This document shows positions 1-7,889 of a stretch of DNA of 64,000 nt, piece by piece (positions within the stretch are counted from its first letter, which is position 1; the number at the start of each line of letters is the position of its first letter). The position numbers were made by a program, and so were the translations under genes. A model generated the notes under the pieces. The model searched no databases and had not been told where the DNA came from. It saw only the letters and a program-made list of their open reading frames with translations. This DNA comes from G958296245 sp965262055 (GTDB lineage: Bacteria; Chloroflexota; Dehalococcoidia; Lucifugimonadales; G958296245), in assembly GCA_965262055.1 (NCBI GenBank), contig CBDHEI010000002.1, positions 2,852,001 through 2,916,000 on the forward strand. The letters run 5' to 3'.

Positions 1-407
1 AGCTAACGCTAGGATCGTCGATTGTGTCTGCTGTGTATGCATCTCGGGGCCTCGCCCACCTACTGTCGGGCAATGATTCTAACGCTAGAGACGACTTTAG
101 AAGAACTCTGGAGCTAGGATATAGTCAGGCCGAGATTGAAGAAGAAATAGCAGAACTGCCTCTAGATGAGCAAGTTAGAGAAACAGTCATGAGTCTTGTT
201 CGGAGCATTGCTACAGATAGACGAACCGGAGTTACCGTCCAATCCGAGGACTTAATGTCAAGGGCTCAGACACGGAGGCACCCCACGGACTCTGGTAGGT
301 TTGTAGCGATGGCCCTAGTGAAAGAGCGTAGTACATTGAGCAAAGATGAGTACACCAGGCTATTCGGAGACTGGGGTTTTTCGACATCGAGACTGGCAAG
401 ACCCTAA
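1..407 (+). CDS. C-terminal part of a TPR-like protein (5' end outside window)
   Basis: The frame is open back to the first base, so this is the 3' end of a longer gene rather than a protein starting at the GTG at 24. The first ~35 residues fit one tetratricopeptide repeat: an A..Y..RG.A helix, a G/N turn, then an A..D...(T/A)LELG helix. After it comes an acidic helical stretch (EIEEEIAELPLDE) and a polar tail without recognisable motifs. TPR units usually mediate protein-protein contacts; nothing here shows the partner or any enzymatic activity. Codon use is more AT-rich than in the genes after 1411. I am confident that it is coding, less so about the TPR assignment because only one repeat is visible. 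Confidence 0.55.
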   Translation, partial: LTLGSSIVSAVYASRGLAHLLSGNDSNARDDFRRTLELGYSQAEIEEEIAELPLDEQVRETVMSLVRSIATDRRTGVTVQSEDLMSRAQTRRHPTDSGRFVAMALVKERSTLSKDEYTRLFGDWGFSTSRLARP

Positions 408-1410
408 AGCACCGTAGACCTATACCGTCACTTTACTTCAACTGCAGATACGGTGCTGTGCCTTTATAGTTTATACGAAACACGAACATCGTTATCATCC
501 TAATATGTTGGATCAACTCCCCCCTCAAAAGAGAAAGGACGCCAAGCATAATCTCATGACGATCGTCCCAAAGAGTGGTAGGGAGCGTGAGGCTTTTGAG
601 GAACTGCTCATTTGAGCAGTGGGTGGAGGCAACTACAGGCTGACGGTGCTCAGTTTGTGGACCGAGGTCAGCAGCAACAATGATTGTTCGATGGGATACT
701 GTGGGCTTCGTGGGTGGGTGTGTTCTCTGCTGTGCTAGCGGCACGAGACGAATCTGCATCTGTTCCTGAGGAGCTACCGGCCCAGAAGGCCGCTCTAAGC
801 CAAAGTTCCTCAGATCACATCCCAAGCCACTGGCACCCTCACCGTCACCGAATAGCCCCTCCCTCCTTCTCAATCCTCTGACATCATCCCAAGCACACAC
901 ATCACACGAATCACAGTCACAGTTCAGTCCTTGACCATACAGAACGCGCGTGCTACTATACCTCCATGCACACACCGGCACATACTCCTCTGCGCCGCGA
1001 CCCCGCCGCCCGGAGCCGCCGAAAACCCTGTACCATTTCCTTCCAACGGCGCTCAGGCGCGTATCATTCCTGCTCCAAAAGCGCTCCATACCGCTCCCGA
1101 ATGTCCCACGCCTCACATACGAAACGAGGCGTTATGGAGCGTTTTGAAACACTTTCTTGGGCTAAAGCCCTCCTGCCTCACCCAAACAGCGCCCTCGGGC
1201 TCCCTCCCCGGTCGCCTGCAAAGCCGCCTGAGGTCCCAAGCTCAGATCAAGCCTCCCTCGGCAGCTCCAAAATGGTGTGCCAAGTCTCCCCATTCCCGCA
1301 TCGCCGCCGTATCCTGTGAGACCGGAACTACACCAAGCTTGACCATCCAACCTCCGAGTCGTACACTCCCCGGCGTCGTAGACTGCGGTAGCCCTCGTAT
1401 CGGAGGCAAC
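408..1410. other. Gene-poor kilobase with no convincing coding sequence
   Basis: Several long open frames cross this stretch on both strands, but none has a ribosome-binding site with a plausible start or resembles a family I know. The frame of the downstream 4Fe-4S protein stays open back to 931, yet its sequence before 1411 is proline/serine-rich and unlike a protein. The only ordered structure seen is the nested hairpin at 1077-1145 and a small GGGCT/AGCCC hairpin just after it. The region is C-rich on the + strand from about 960 to 1400. Confidence 0.5.
1077..1145. repeat. Nested inverted repeat (hairpin within hairpin)
   Basis: An outer arm at 1077-1090 (AAAAGCGCTCCATA) pairs with 1133-1145 (TATGGAGCGTTTT), with one bulged G. 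Inside it, ACGCCTC at 1108-1114 pairs perfectly with GAGGCGT at 1126-1132. As RNA this would form a bulged outer stem of 13 bp and an inner stem of 7 bp. It lies about 270 bp upstream of the 4Fe-4S gene. It could be a structured leader, a protein-binding site or a small mobile hairpin; the sequence does not decide. Confidence 0.5.
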
Positions 1411-2658
1411 ATGGCCAAGCCAATCAGCCATATCGTCACACGGCCTGGGAGGGTTGCCGGAGAGCCCGACGTCGAGATCCCCGTCGCCGAAGACCTCGCC
1501 ACCACGCCTGGCATCCCCCTCCGAGAGGTCGACGTCTCCTTCTACAGCCGCGTCGACCCCCTCGAAAGCCAGAACGTAGAGAAGGGCGCCGACAGGGACT
1601 GGGTATGGTCCGTCTACGCCCCCGACGTGGCCGACTACATCAAGGGCCACGACGAGCGCATGAAGCCCTACGTCGACGAAGCCCTCGTGTCGGCCTCAGT
1701 CGAGCCGTCGGGTGTACCTCAGGAGGGCGAAGACCTCACCGACGACATCCGCCGCGCCGCCCGCGAGCTTGGGTTCGGCGAGATCGGGTTCACAAGGTTC
1801 GACCGCCGCTACGTCTACGAGAGCAAGCGTAGCTGGGTCAAGTTCCCCCACGCGATCTGCATCGCGCTGGAGCAGGACTACGACCAGACCCAGAGCCTCC
1901 CTAGCCTCGAAGCCGAGCACGCCCACTACGGCACATACGAGTTCGAGAGCGAGAAGGCCGGAAAGCTCGCCGAGCTAATACGCGGCAAGGGCTACCACGC
2001 CCAGCTCCACAGCCCGCGCGATCCCAGCGCCGCCGTCATCCCCATGTTCGTCGCCGCCGGCCTTGGACAGCTAGGTGCCAACGGACAGCTTCTCTCCCCC
2101 CACTTCGGCTCCAGGGCCCGGCTCATGATGATCTCCATCGATGCCCCCGTCCGCTACGACAAGCCCGTGGACTACGGCATCCACGCTTTCTGCCAGAAGT
2201 GCTTGGTCTGCGTCGACAGGTGCCCCGGTCGCGCCCTCGTCAGGGACAAGGTCTGGTGGCGGGGCGCCGAGAAGAACAAGCTCATCTACGAGCGCTGCCG
2301 CCCCGTCATGGCCGAGTACGAGGGCTGCGGGGTCTGCATGAAGGTCTGCCCCATACAGAAGTTCGGCATGCCCTCCGTCATGAAGCACTACGTGGACACC
2401 GGCGAGGTGCTAGGCAAGGGCACCGAGGAGCTGGAGGGCTACGCCCTGCACGACAAGGGCTACTTCGGCCCCGGTCAGCTCCCACATTTCGAGCGTAGCT
2501 TCTTCGACTTCCCACACGGCCGACGCGAGGACTGGCTCTTCGAGCAGTTCAAGGAGCGCCTAGCCAACGACGACACCCCCGACGGCGGCGAGCTCTCCGA
2601 ATTCGCCCAGAACGTCAAGGCGGCCATGAAGAAGAGCCGCATCACCCGAGACGAATAG
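1411..2658 (+). CDS. Reductive-dehalogenase-like protein with two 4Fe-4S clusters
   Basis: A 415-residue protein whose ATG is preceded by a strong GGAGG (1402-1406). Two C-terminal cysteine clusters are visible: C261-x2-C264-x2-C267-x3-C271-P and C296-x9-C306-x2-C309-x3-C313-P, the double ferredoxin pattern shared by reductive dehalogenases (RdhA) and the QueG family. The middle (about 110-250) matches the cobalamin/NADPH-like fold region of that superfamily in general layout. There is no twin-arginine signal or membrane anchor, so it should be cytoplasmic, unlike respiratory RdhA. It probably transfers electrons for a reduction, perhaps corrinoid-dependent; the substrate is unknown. It heads a run with the Gfo/Idh/MocA gene 40 bp downstream, suggesting a shared catabolic pathway rather than organohalide respiration. 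Confidence 0.75.
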   Translation: MAKPISHIVTRPGRVAGEPDVEIPVAEDLATTPGIPLREVDVSFYSRVDPLESQNVEKGADRDWVWSVYAPDVADYIKGHDERMKPYVDEALVSASVEPSGVPQEGEDLTDDIRRAARELGFGEIGFTRFDRRYVYESKRSWVKFPHAICIALEQDYDQTQSLPSLEAEHAHYGTYEFESEKAGKLAELIRGKGYHAQLHSPRDPSAAVIPMFVAAGLGQLGANGQLLSPHFGSRARLMMISIDAPVRYDKPVDYGIHAFCQKCLVCVDRCPGRALVRDKVWWRGAEKNKLIYERCRPVMAEYEGCGVCMKVCPIQKFGMPSVMKHYVDTGEVLGKGTEELEGYALHDKGYFGPGQLPHFERSFFDFPHGRREDWLFEQFKERLANDDTPDGGELSEFAQNVKAAMKKSRITRDE

Positions 2659-2698
2659 GTCCGCCCACAATATCCGCCCGAACCCGGTGCCAGCAGCA

Positions 2699-4000
2699 AT
2701 GACCTCCAAGGCTCCCGTAGACGCCGTGCTGGTCGGTGCCGGACGCAGGGGCTACCGCAACTTCGGTAGGTACGCCCTCGAACACCCCGGCGACCTCCGC
2801 ATCATCGCCGTGGCCGAGCCCAACGACGCGCTCAGGACGCGCTTCGCCCGAGCCCACGACATCCCCACGGAGCTTACCTTTCGCTCTTGGGAAGACCTGG
2901 CTGACCGCGTCCAGCTAGCCCCGGCCCTCCTCAACGCCTCCAACGACACCACCCACTATGCCTCCACGATGGCCGCGATGGAGGCCGGATACCAGGTGCT
3001 CACAGAGAAGCCCGTCGCCACCAGCCCGGAGCAGTGCGTCAGCCTCGCCCGCACCGCCGACAGCCTCGGCGCCGACGTCTGGGTCTGCCACGAGCTCAGG
3101 AACAGCAACTACTTCAGCACCGTGCGCGAGATCGTCCGCTCCGGACGCCTCGGCGAGATCGTCCACGTCGGCCACCGGGAAAACGTCTCCTACTGGCACA
3201 TGGCCCACAGCTTCATACGCGGCAACTGGTCCAACAAGTCCACGTCGGGGCCCATGATTCTCACCAAGTGCTGCCACGACTTCGACATCCTGTCGTGGAT
3301 ACTAGGCATGCGCGTCAAACGCCTTTCCTCGTTCGGCTCGCTGAGGCACTACCGCCCCGAGCGAGCCCCACACCCGGACGTGCCGGAGCGCTGCACCGAC
3401 GGCTGCCCGGTAGAGGACGAGTGCCCGTTCTACGCCCCCAGGATCTACTTGGGAGAGCGCATGGAGCTCCTCGCCGGCTCCGTGTCGCTCGACACCAGCC
3501 GGGCCGGCGTAATGCGGGGACTCGAAACTGGCCCCCTCGGCATGTGCGTCTACCGCGCCGGCAACGACGTCGTTGACCACCAGGTAGTCAGCATGGAGTC
3601 TGAAGACGGTTTGACGGTGACCCTGACCATGCACGGCCACTCCCACGTCGAGGGCCGCTCCATGCGGTACGACGGCAGCCGCGCCACCCTCATCGGCGAC
3701 TTCTCCGATCCGGAACCCGACATCGTCGTCCACGACCACCTCAACGAGACCAGCGAAAGGATTGTGCCCTACGCCTCCGCCGGTCACGGCGGCGGGGACG
3801 AGCGCCTCATGGCGGCCTTCGTTCGCGCCGTGCGGGACGGCGACCGGACGGGCCTCAGCAACGTGCAGGAGGCCGTCCAGAGCCACCTGCTCGCCTTCGC
3901 GGCCGAGGAGTCCAGGCTCAACGGCGGCGTGTTGATCGACATGGACGAGTACGCCCGCCGGTTCGAGACCGACGTTGACGCCCAAGGGGAGGCGCCATGA
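2699..4000 (+). CDS. Gfo/Idh/MocA-family NAD(P)-dependent oxidoreductase
   Basis: About 433 residues. The N-terminus carries a Rossmann fold with the nucleotide-binding pattern GAGRRG, followed near residue 100 by the family's EKPVA motif, whose lysine is normally catalytic. A Cys-containing insert (CTDGCPVEDECPFY, near residue 240) is typical of a subset of these enzymes. The family oxidises or reduces sugar, inositol and related hydroxyl groups with NAD(P). I chose the ATG at 2699; a GTG at 2687 is possible and neither has a clear Shine-Dalgarno. The stop overlaps the ATG of the next gene as ATGA, so the two are translationally coupled, and it probably shares an operon with the 4Fe-4S protein upstream. 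Confidence 0.85.
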   Translation: MTSKAPVDAVLVGAGRRGYRNFGRYALEHPGDLRIIAVAEPNDALRTRFARAHDIPTELTFRSWEDLADRVQLAPALLNASNDTTHYASTMAAMEAGYQVLTEKPVATSPEQCVSLARTADSLGADVWVCHELRNSNYFSTVREIVRSGRLGEIVHVGHRENVSYWHMAHSFIRGNWSNKSTSGPMILTKCCHDFDILSWILGMRVKRLSSFGSLRHYRPERAPHPDVPERCTDGCPVEDECPFYAPRIYLGERMELLAGSVSLDTSRAGVMRGLETGPLGMCVYRAGNDVVDHQVVSMESEDGLTVTLTMHGHSHVEGRSMRYDGSRATLIGDFSDPEPDIVVHDHLNETSERIVPYASAGHGGGDERLMAAFVRAVRDGDRTGLSNVQEAVQSHLLAFAAEESRLNGGVLIDMDEYARRFETDVDAQGEAP

Positions 4001-4605
4001 AGAAGCCCAGGCTCATCTACTACAACGACCTGCGACACTACCTGATGTACCGCTTCGACCCGCCGATGAGCCTCCACCAGTTCCGGCGGCCGGTCGACGA
4101 AGTCCTGTGCACGGGAGTCGACACTCTGTCAGTAGGCCTCGCGTCAGGCCAGACCTTCTGGCATGACACGAAGGTTGGACTGAAGTGGGGAGAGCGCGTA
4201 GAGCGCCACAACAACGGCGTGATGTGGTGGCGGGCAGGGGAGAACCTCGACCACGCCCTCAGTCAGGGTATAGACCCGCTGAAGGTGGTCATAGACAGGG
4301 CCCACGAGAAGGGGTTGCAGATACTATGCAGCCTAAAGCTCAACGACCCCTCTCGTCTGGAGTCCGACAGGCTCTACTGGCTCGGCAAGCTAAAGTGGGA
4401 CCACCCCGAGGTGATGATCGGCGAGGAGGACCTAGACGAGCCGAAGATCGCGACCTGCTCCGACTACGCCCATCCCGAGGTGCGCCAGGAGCGCCTCGAC
4501 GTTCTGGAGGAGGTGGTCGGAAACTACGGCCCCGACGGGATCGAGCTCGACGACTGCCTGAAGGACAGCCATCTATACTTGCTAGATAGGCTCTGGCGAC
4601 CCTAA
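3997..4605 (+). pseudogene. 5' half of a glycosidase-like TIM-barrel gene, cut by the island
   Basis: The first 192 codons look like a GHL10/family-10-type glycosidase barrel: it starts with a YYNDLRHYLMYRF strand, contains a long W-rich segment and reaches PDGIELDDC, a barrel strand ending in acidic residues. At 4558-4574 it runs into the 17-bp repeat (LKDSHL) and then into island DNA, giving about ten foreign residues before a stop. The missing 3' part continues in the same frame from 27932. Joining 3997-4574 to 27949-28948 yields a 525-residue protein. The ATGA overlap with the oxidoreductase shows it was the third gene of that operon. The truncated product is probably inactive because the barrel is incomplete. 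Confidence 0.85.
4558..4574 (+). repeat. attL: left copy of the 17-bp direct repeat
   Basis: CTGAAGGACAGCCATCT occurs here and again, identical and in the same orientation, at 27932-27948. The base on either side differs between the two copies, so the repeat is exactly 17 bp. It lies in frame inside the interrupted glycosidase-like gene and marks the left island boundary beside the integrase gene. This is what is expected of a tyrosine-recombinase core site. Confidence 0.9.
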
Positions 4606-4694
4606 ACCGTAGCTAACAGGCGTCCAACTCCGTCTTGTACCGTCCAGTCTTGTGTGGTACCATCTGGTATATCCCGTGGTACTAAGAGGTAGAC
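4575..4694 (+). promoter_or_regulatory. Left island arm with candidate integrase-binding sites
   Basis: This stretch between attL and the integrase contains short motifs also found in the right arm: CTAGATAGG at 4582-4590 (inverted copy CCTATCTAG at 27913-27921), CCGTAGCT at 4607-4614 (direct copy at 27900-27907) and TGTGTGGTACCA at 4651-4662 (direct copy at 27878-27889), plus a CGTGGTACT near 4675. In the circular form the inverted CTAGATAGG pair would flank the 17-bp core. Such paired sites resemble the core- and arm-type sites of tyrosine integrases. The integrase promoter must also lie here. Confidence 0.6.
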
Positions 4695-5849
4695 GTGACA
4701 ACTCTGACGGCCTTGAAGGTCCGGGCCCTGAGACCCGGCGAGAAGACGGAACGACACGGCGACGGGTTTGGCTTGTACCTCGTCGTTCGAGCGTCAGGCT
4801 CGAAGGCGTGGATACAGCGCATCACGGTCGACGGACGCCGAACGGACATAGGACTAGGCAGATACCCGGACGTGAGCCTGGCCCGCGCACGGCAGAAGTC
4901 GGCCACAATTCGCACCACAGTGGCGGACGGCCGCGACCCACGGGCCGAACGCCGTCAACCCACACTCCCGACGTTCCGTGTCGCCGCCGAACGCTACATT
5001 TCGGCCAACACCCCCCGGTGGAAGAATCCCAAGGAAGTCGTCGACTGGCGGGGGAGCCTGACAACGTATGTCTACCCGTCAGTCGGCAGCACCAAGATCG
5101 ACAGAATCACAAGAGCCGACGTGCTGGCGGTCCTGAGACCCATATGGACGTCCAAGCCGTCCATCGCTCGGAAGCTCCGACAGCGCATCCGGGTTGTGTT
5201 CGCCGCTGCGATGTCGGAGGGACATATCGACACGAATCCCGCCGGCGAACTCATCGACGGCGCGCTCGTACCCATCCCAGCCTTCAAAGAACACTTCAAA
5301 GCCCTGCCCTATGCCGACGTACCCGGCGCGCTGGCCATGATCGAGGCGTCCACATCCCGACCGCCTGCCAAGCTGTGCCTCAGGTTCTTGATACTCACGG
5401 CCGCCCGGAGCGGTGAAGCGCGAGGCGCGCGGTGGGATGAGATCGACCTGAACGCTCGGACATGGACCATACCCGCCGAGCGCATGAAGGCCAATCGTGA
5501 ACACAAGGTTCCGCTGGCAGACCAAGCCATTCAGATTCTCGAACAGGCCCGCAGCATAGACGACGGCTCCGGGCTCGTGTTCCCGTCCACCAGGGGCGGA
5601 CAGCTCGGCAACATGACCATGACCAAGATGCTGCGGTCTACTGGGCTCTCTCAGGCGACTGTCCACGGATTCAGAACGTCGTTCAAGACGTGGTGCATGG
5701 AAGTCGCCGATGTCTCTTGGGCCGTGGGAGAGGCGTCGCTGGCGCATCAGCTTGGCGGCAGTGTAGAGCAAGCCTATGCAAGGTCAGATTTGCTCGAGAG
5801 ACGAAGGGTGCTCATGCAGAATTGGGGGGATTATGTTGCAAGAACCTAA
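4695..5849 (+). CDS. Tyrosine-recombinase integrase, P4/CP4 type
   Basis: 384 residues, GTG start preceded by AGAGGT. The N-terminal ~90 residues form the DUF4102-type arm-binding domain (HGDGFGLYLVV, then the GLGRYPDVSLARAR motif). A core-binding domain spans about 95-190. The catalytic domain shows R238 (TAARSGEARG), K265, H324-x-x-R327 (HGFR), H351 and the nucleophile Y361 (QAYARSD), so the active site is complete. It should integrate and excise the island between the 17-bp repeats. Relatives usually target tRNA 3' ends, whereas this one sits inside a protein-coding gene. The next small ORF overlaps its end by 17 bp, as expected for a co-transcribed accessory gene. Confidence 0.95.
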   Translation: MTTLTALKVRALRPGEKTERHGDGFGLYLVVRASGSKAWIQRITVDGRRTDIGLGRYPDVSLARARQKSATIRTTVADGRDPRAERRQPTLPTFRVAAERYISANTPRWKNPKEVVDWRGSLTTYVYPSVGSTKIDRITRADVLAVLRPIWTSKPSIARKLRQRIRVVFAAAMSEGHIDTNPAGELIDGALVPIPAFKEHFKALPYADVPGALAMIEASTSRPPAKLCLRFLILTAARSGEARGARWDEIDLNARTWTIPAERMKANREHKVPLADQAIQILEQARSIDDGSGLVFPSTRGGQLGNMTMTKMLRSTGLSQATVHGFRTSFKTWCMEVADVSWAVGEASLAHQLGGSVEQAYARSDLLERRRVLMQNWGDYVART

Positions 5850-6081
5850 ACTGAGCCGACCCGACTTCCTGGATACTGCCGCCGAGGCCGTAGAGAAGGA
5901 CGCCTCGGAGGTGGACACACTCACATCTGTGCTTCTTTCGAAGGCTGCCCAGGAGGACGGCGAACTAAGGACGGAGCACGTCGTCGACGTGCTGGTAGTG
6001 GTGCTGCGCGCGAAGGACTGCGAACTGTACGAGGAGGACATCAAGAGTGGCGCAGAGTATCCGGAGCCCTGGCAGGATTAG
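5833..6081 (+). CDS. Small acidic protein overlapping the integrase gene
   Basis: 82 residues from an ATG at 5833 with a G-rich ribosome-binding site (GGGGGGA, 5824-5830); an earlier in-frame ATG at 5776 is less likely. The product is acidic and largely helical (EAVEKDASEVDTLTSVLLSKA), with no motif I recognise. The 17-bp overlap with the integrase stop implies translational coupling. Its position suggests an excisionase or directionality factor, but there is no clear helix-turn-helix, so this is conjecture. Its last codons run into the 101-bp repeat at 6068, so the C-terminus may be altered by that junction. Confidence 0.5.
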   Translation: MLQEPKLSRPDFLDTAAEAVEKDASEVDTLTSVLLSKAAQEDGELRTEHVVDVLVVVLRAKDCELYEEDIKSGAEYPEPWQD

Positions 6082-6168
6082 GAATCAGCTACGGAATACG
6101 GCTTGAAACACCACTGGGTGCCACCGGCTTGAAAGGCGGTACGGTTCGGGTCTGGAGTGAGTAGCAGG
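6068..6168. repeat. 101-bp repeat, copy 1
   Basis: The sequence starting CCTGGCAGGATTAGG and ending before GCCCCGG recurs at 11957-12057 in the same orientation with three mismatches. The intervening 5.8 kb contains the chimeric gene, otsA/otsB and several IS fragments. The repeat has no ORF of its own and may be the end of a decayed element or the duplicated flank of a rearrangement. Just after it, AGGGTGTTGAAAAAGG (about 6190-6205) resembles the terminus of several IS families. Confidence 0.7.
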
Positions 6169-6241
6169 CCCCGGCACGTTTCTCTAGCAGGGTGTTGAAA
6201 AAGGGAATTATATACAATCCTAGCCACGCCGCCGCTGGCCA

Positions 6242-6463
6242 TCATCGAAGTGCCACGTACTTAGCCAACTTGATGCCGTGCCTTAGTTGAACATGGCAGG
6301 TATCGCGGCTTACTCCCACCCGCTCAGAGAGTTCGTTCAGGCTCACATCTTCTAGTTGGTCATGGTACTTGATGCCGAACAGGATGGCTTGAATGGCGAC
6401 CTCCCCAGCTGGCGCGGCCCGGCGCATCTCCCTGAGTATCGCAGTGGCTTGGTCTATAGTCAT
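6242..6463 (-). CDS. Small protein with probable helix-turn-helix
   Basis: 73 residues; the ATG at 6463 has GAGGAG a few bases upstream. The C-terminal half (LNELSERVGVSRDTCHVQLRHG) has the spacing of a helix-turn-helix, following a helical N-terminus (ATAILREMRRA). It could be a small DNA-binding regulator. It is the last of three genes on the minus strand (7386 down to 6242) that overlap or nearly abut, so it is probably co-transcribed with the chimeric protein and the 38-residue ORF. No family is recognised. Confidence 0.5.
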   Translation of the reverse strand: MTIDQATAILREMRRAAPAGEVAIQAILFGIKYHDQLEDVSLNELSERVGVSRDTCHVQLRHGIKLAKYVALR

Positions 6464-6488
6464 ACGTCTCCTCAACTCCCCCCGACCC

Positions 6489-6605
6489 CTAGCTATGGCG
6501 ATGCGGCCTTGCCGGACCATCCGCTATTCGCTTTAGGAGCGCCTCGATGCGCTCCTCGTATTCCCTACGCATCCGCCTGTCGAAACGCTCTTCGCAATCA
6601 CTCAT
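6489..6605 (-). CDS. Short charged peptide between the chimeric and HTH genes
   Basis: A 38-residue ORF rich in Arg and Glu (RRMRREYEERIEALLKR), predicted to be one amphipathic helix. Its ATG lies inside the last codons of the upstream gene and overlaps its stop by 8 bp (ATGAGTGA), an arrangement that supports coupled translation. Length and composition give no function. It may equally be a leader or spacer peptide. Confidence 0.35.
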   Translation of the reverse strand: MSDCEERFDRRMRREYEERIEALLKRIADGPARPHRHS

Positions 6606-7386
6606 CAGTGAACGTCCTCGGAGCCACTTCCGAGTAGCCTGCTATGTCGTGAATTGGACCTATATCTAGCCACATTGGTGTTGGCGAGGATATCTGTCTA
6701 TCGATAACGAACCGGAATTCTCGCTCCGCTTGGTAGCTATCGCGTTTCGTGAATAACGGCTCCAATGTCATGGGGTCGGTGCGGATACCAATGGCCGGGT
6801 CATAGTACTCTACTCGCTTGTAGCTGAGCCTGTAGTTACGTTCTTCAACTGCCTTCTTCACCCGGCGGAGGAACTCTTTGGCGTCCAAGATGGCAACTGC
6901 GGAAGAACCAAGGCGGTGAACGGATTCTGGTATTACAAAGTAGAGCTCGCCAGCGTCCCGATAGCTGTCTGCTAGGACCATGCAGAAGATATTCAAGGTA
7001 TCAAACCACTGCGGGCGCAGAGTGACTGGCCCGGCCAAATCGGACGCAGTCAATGTGAGAGGCGATAATATCGGCTTCTCGCCCGACGGGGTGAGCGTCA
7101 GCCTCGTACTCTCCGTTAGTGGGAAGGTTGCGACACCCTCGTCTTCGTCGCTTCGTATCTCTTCACTTTCCAGTTTCCTGAAGTGGCCGACGGTGTTGGC
7201 AAACATCACACCGTCAAGAAATGCGTCGGCATACTCCTTCCTGTCGTATAGCTTCACCAGCACAGACACCTCCGCATCCATGATCCCCTCTACCAGCACT
7301 CTCAGAGCCTCCCGTAGGAAGTCCACGTCACCGTCCATTCCCCCCTTGCGCAACAGTTCCAGCAGGTCCATTCTTTCCTTGACCAC
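6598..7386 (-). CDS. Chimera: IS256 transposase N-terminus fused to an uncharacterised protein
   Basis: 262 residues. Residues 1-41 are the same as the N-terminus of the complete IS256 transposase at 53680 except one residue (K5 to R), including its GTG start and its AGGAGG ribosome-binding site. At about 7264 the sequence changes in frame to an unrelated protein (LVKLYDRKEYADAFLDG... to the stop). That part has a pattern seen in uncharacterised bacterial proteins: a start like KLYDRKEYADAFL, a central FPLTES region and a late F..R..Y..EREFRFVID segment. The IS has therefore replaced the native start and promoter region. The frame is open for 221 further codons, so the fusion may be expressed. 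Function unknown; context suggests accessory or defence cargo. Confidence 0.7.
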   Translation of the reverse strand: MVKERMDLLELLRKGGMDGDVDFLREALRVLVEGIMDAEVSVLVKLYDRKEYADAFLDGVMFANTVGHFRKLESEEIRSDEDEGVATFPLTESTRLTLTPSGEKPILSPLTLTASDLAGPVTLRPQWFDTLNIFCMVLADSYRDAGELYFVIPESVHRLGSSAVAILDAKEFLRRVKKAVEERNYRLSYKRVEYYDPAIGIRTDPMTLEPLFTKRDSYQAEREFRFVIDRQISSPTPMWLDIGPIHDIAGYSEVAPRTFTDE

Positions 7387-7493
7387 CGTTGTCCTCCTTT
7401 CTCGAGCTTTCTTCTTTGCCCGCTAAGGATGACGCGGTGGTCTCTCTTTCTCCAGACCCTCTCCCTCTTACACCACTTCCTGGGACTCTACTC
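7264..7493 (-). mobile_element. IS256-family 5' end fragment
   Basis: From the transposase N-terminus out to the terminal sequence (TTACACCACTTCCTGGGACTCTACT, about 7470-7493) this matches the left end of the IS256 element at 53600-53765/55468-55493. The remaining >1 kb of the element is missing. Its outer end lies directly in the ISNCY-like fragment that follows, so the IS had inserted there before losing its body. Confidence 0.8.
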
Positions 7494-7815
7494 TCAGATG
7501 AGAGTGATTGGCATCCGGGTAGCGGGACCGAGCAAGTCGCAGCACTTCGGCCCTCGTCGTCTCCGGCGTTGCGTTGGTCGACCGTAGTCCACGGTTACCA
7601 TGAGCGAGTGCGGCTGCGCCCTCTTCCCTATAAGCCGTCAGGATGCGCCTGGTGTGGCGTGCGCTCACCCCCATGAGGGTTGCCGCCTGATCCAGGCTCA
7701 CATGCTCTGCCAGTAAGCTCTTGCCTGCTCCTTCTGCGCCAGCATCAATGTCTCCATAGTCGGACATTTCCGCTGGCCAGTTAGGGAGAACAGAATCGCT
7801 GAACATCAACACCAC
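7494..7815 (-). pseudogene. N-terminal fragment of an ISNCY-type transposase
   Basis: Contains the helix-turn-helix segment DQAATLMGVSARHTRRIL followed by YREEGAAALAHGNRG and a NATPETTRAEVLRLARSRY segment, matching the start of ISNCY/IS1202-like DDE transposases. It breaks after CATCTGAG, where the IS256 terminus begins. A second, slightly diverged N-terminal fragment lies at 9467-9751 and a C-terminal fragment at 11345-11616. The catalytic domain is absent, so it is inactive. Confidence 0.75.
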
Positions 7816-7889
7816 TCCTCAGCGCTCACCCCCGCCTCGCCGGTCCATTATTACTCCGCCCTTTACAGACAGGACGGTAGGCCGGGCGG

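Noticed and set aside
433..1116. 227-codon minus-strand frame
   Set aside because: No ribosome-binding site, odd composition and no recognisable family; it overlaps the nested hairpin.
931..1410. N-terminal extension of the 4Fe-4S protein
   Set aside because: Frame is open, but the sequence is Pro/Ser-rich and the GGAGG-ATG at 1411 is a far better start.
6068..6168. Group II intron domain V in the 101-bp repeat
   Set aside because: GGTACGGTTCGG is suggestive, but the AGC triad and the paired 5' strand of domain V are missing and no reverse transcriptase is nearby.
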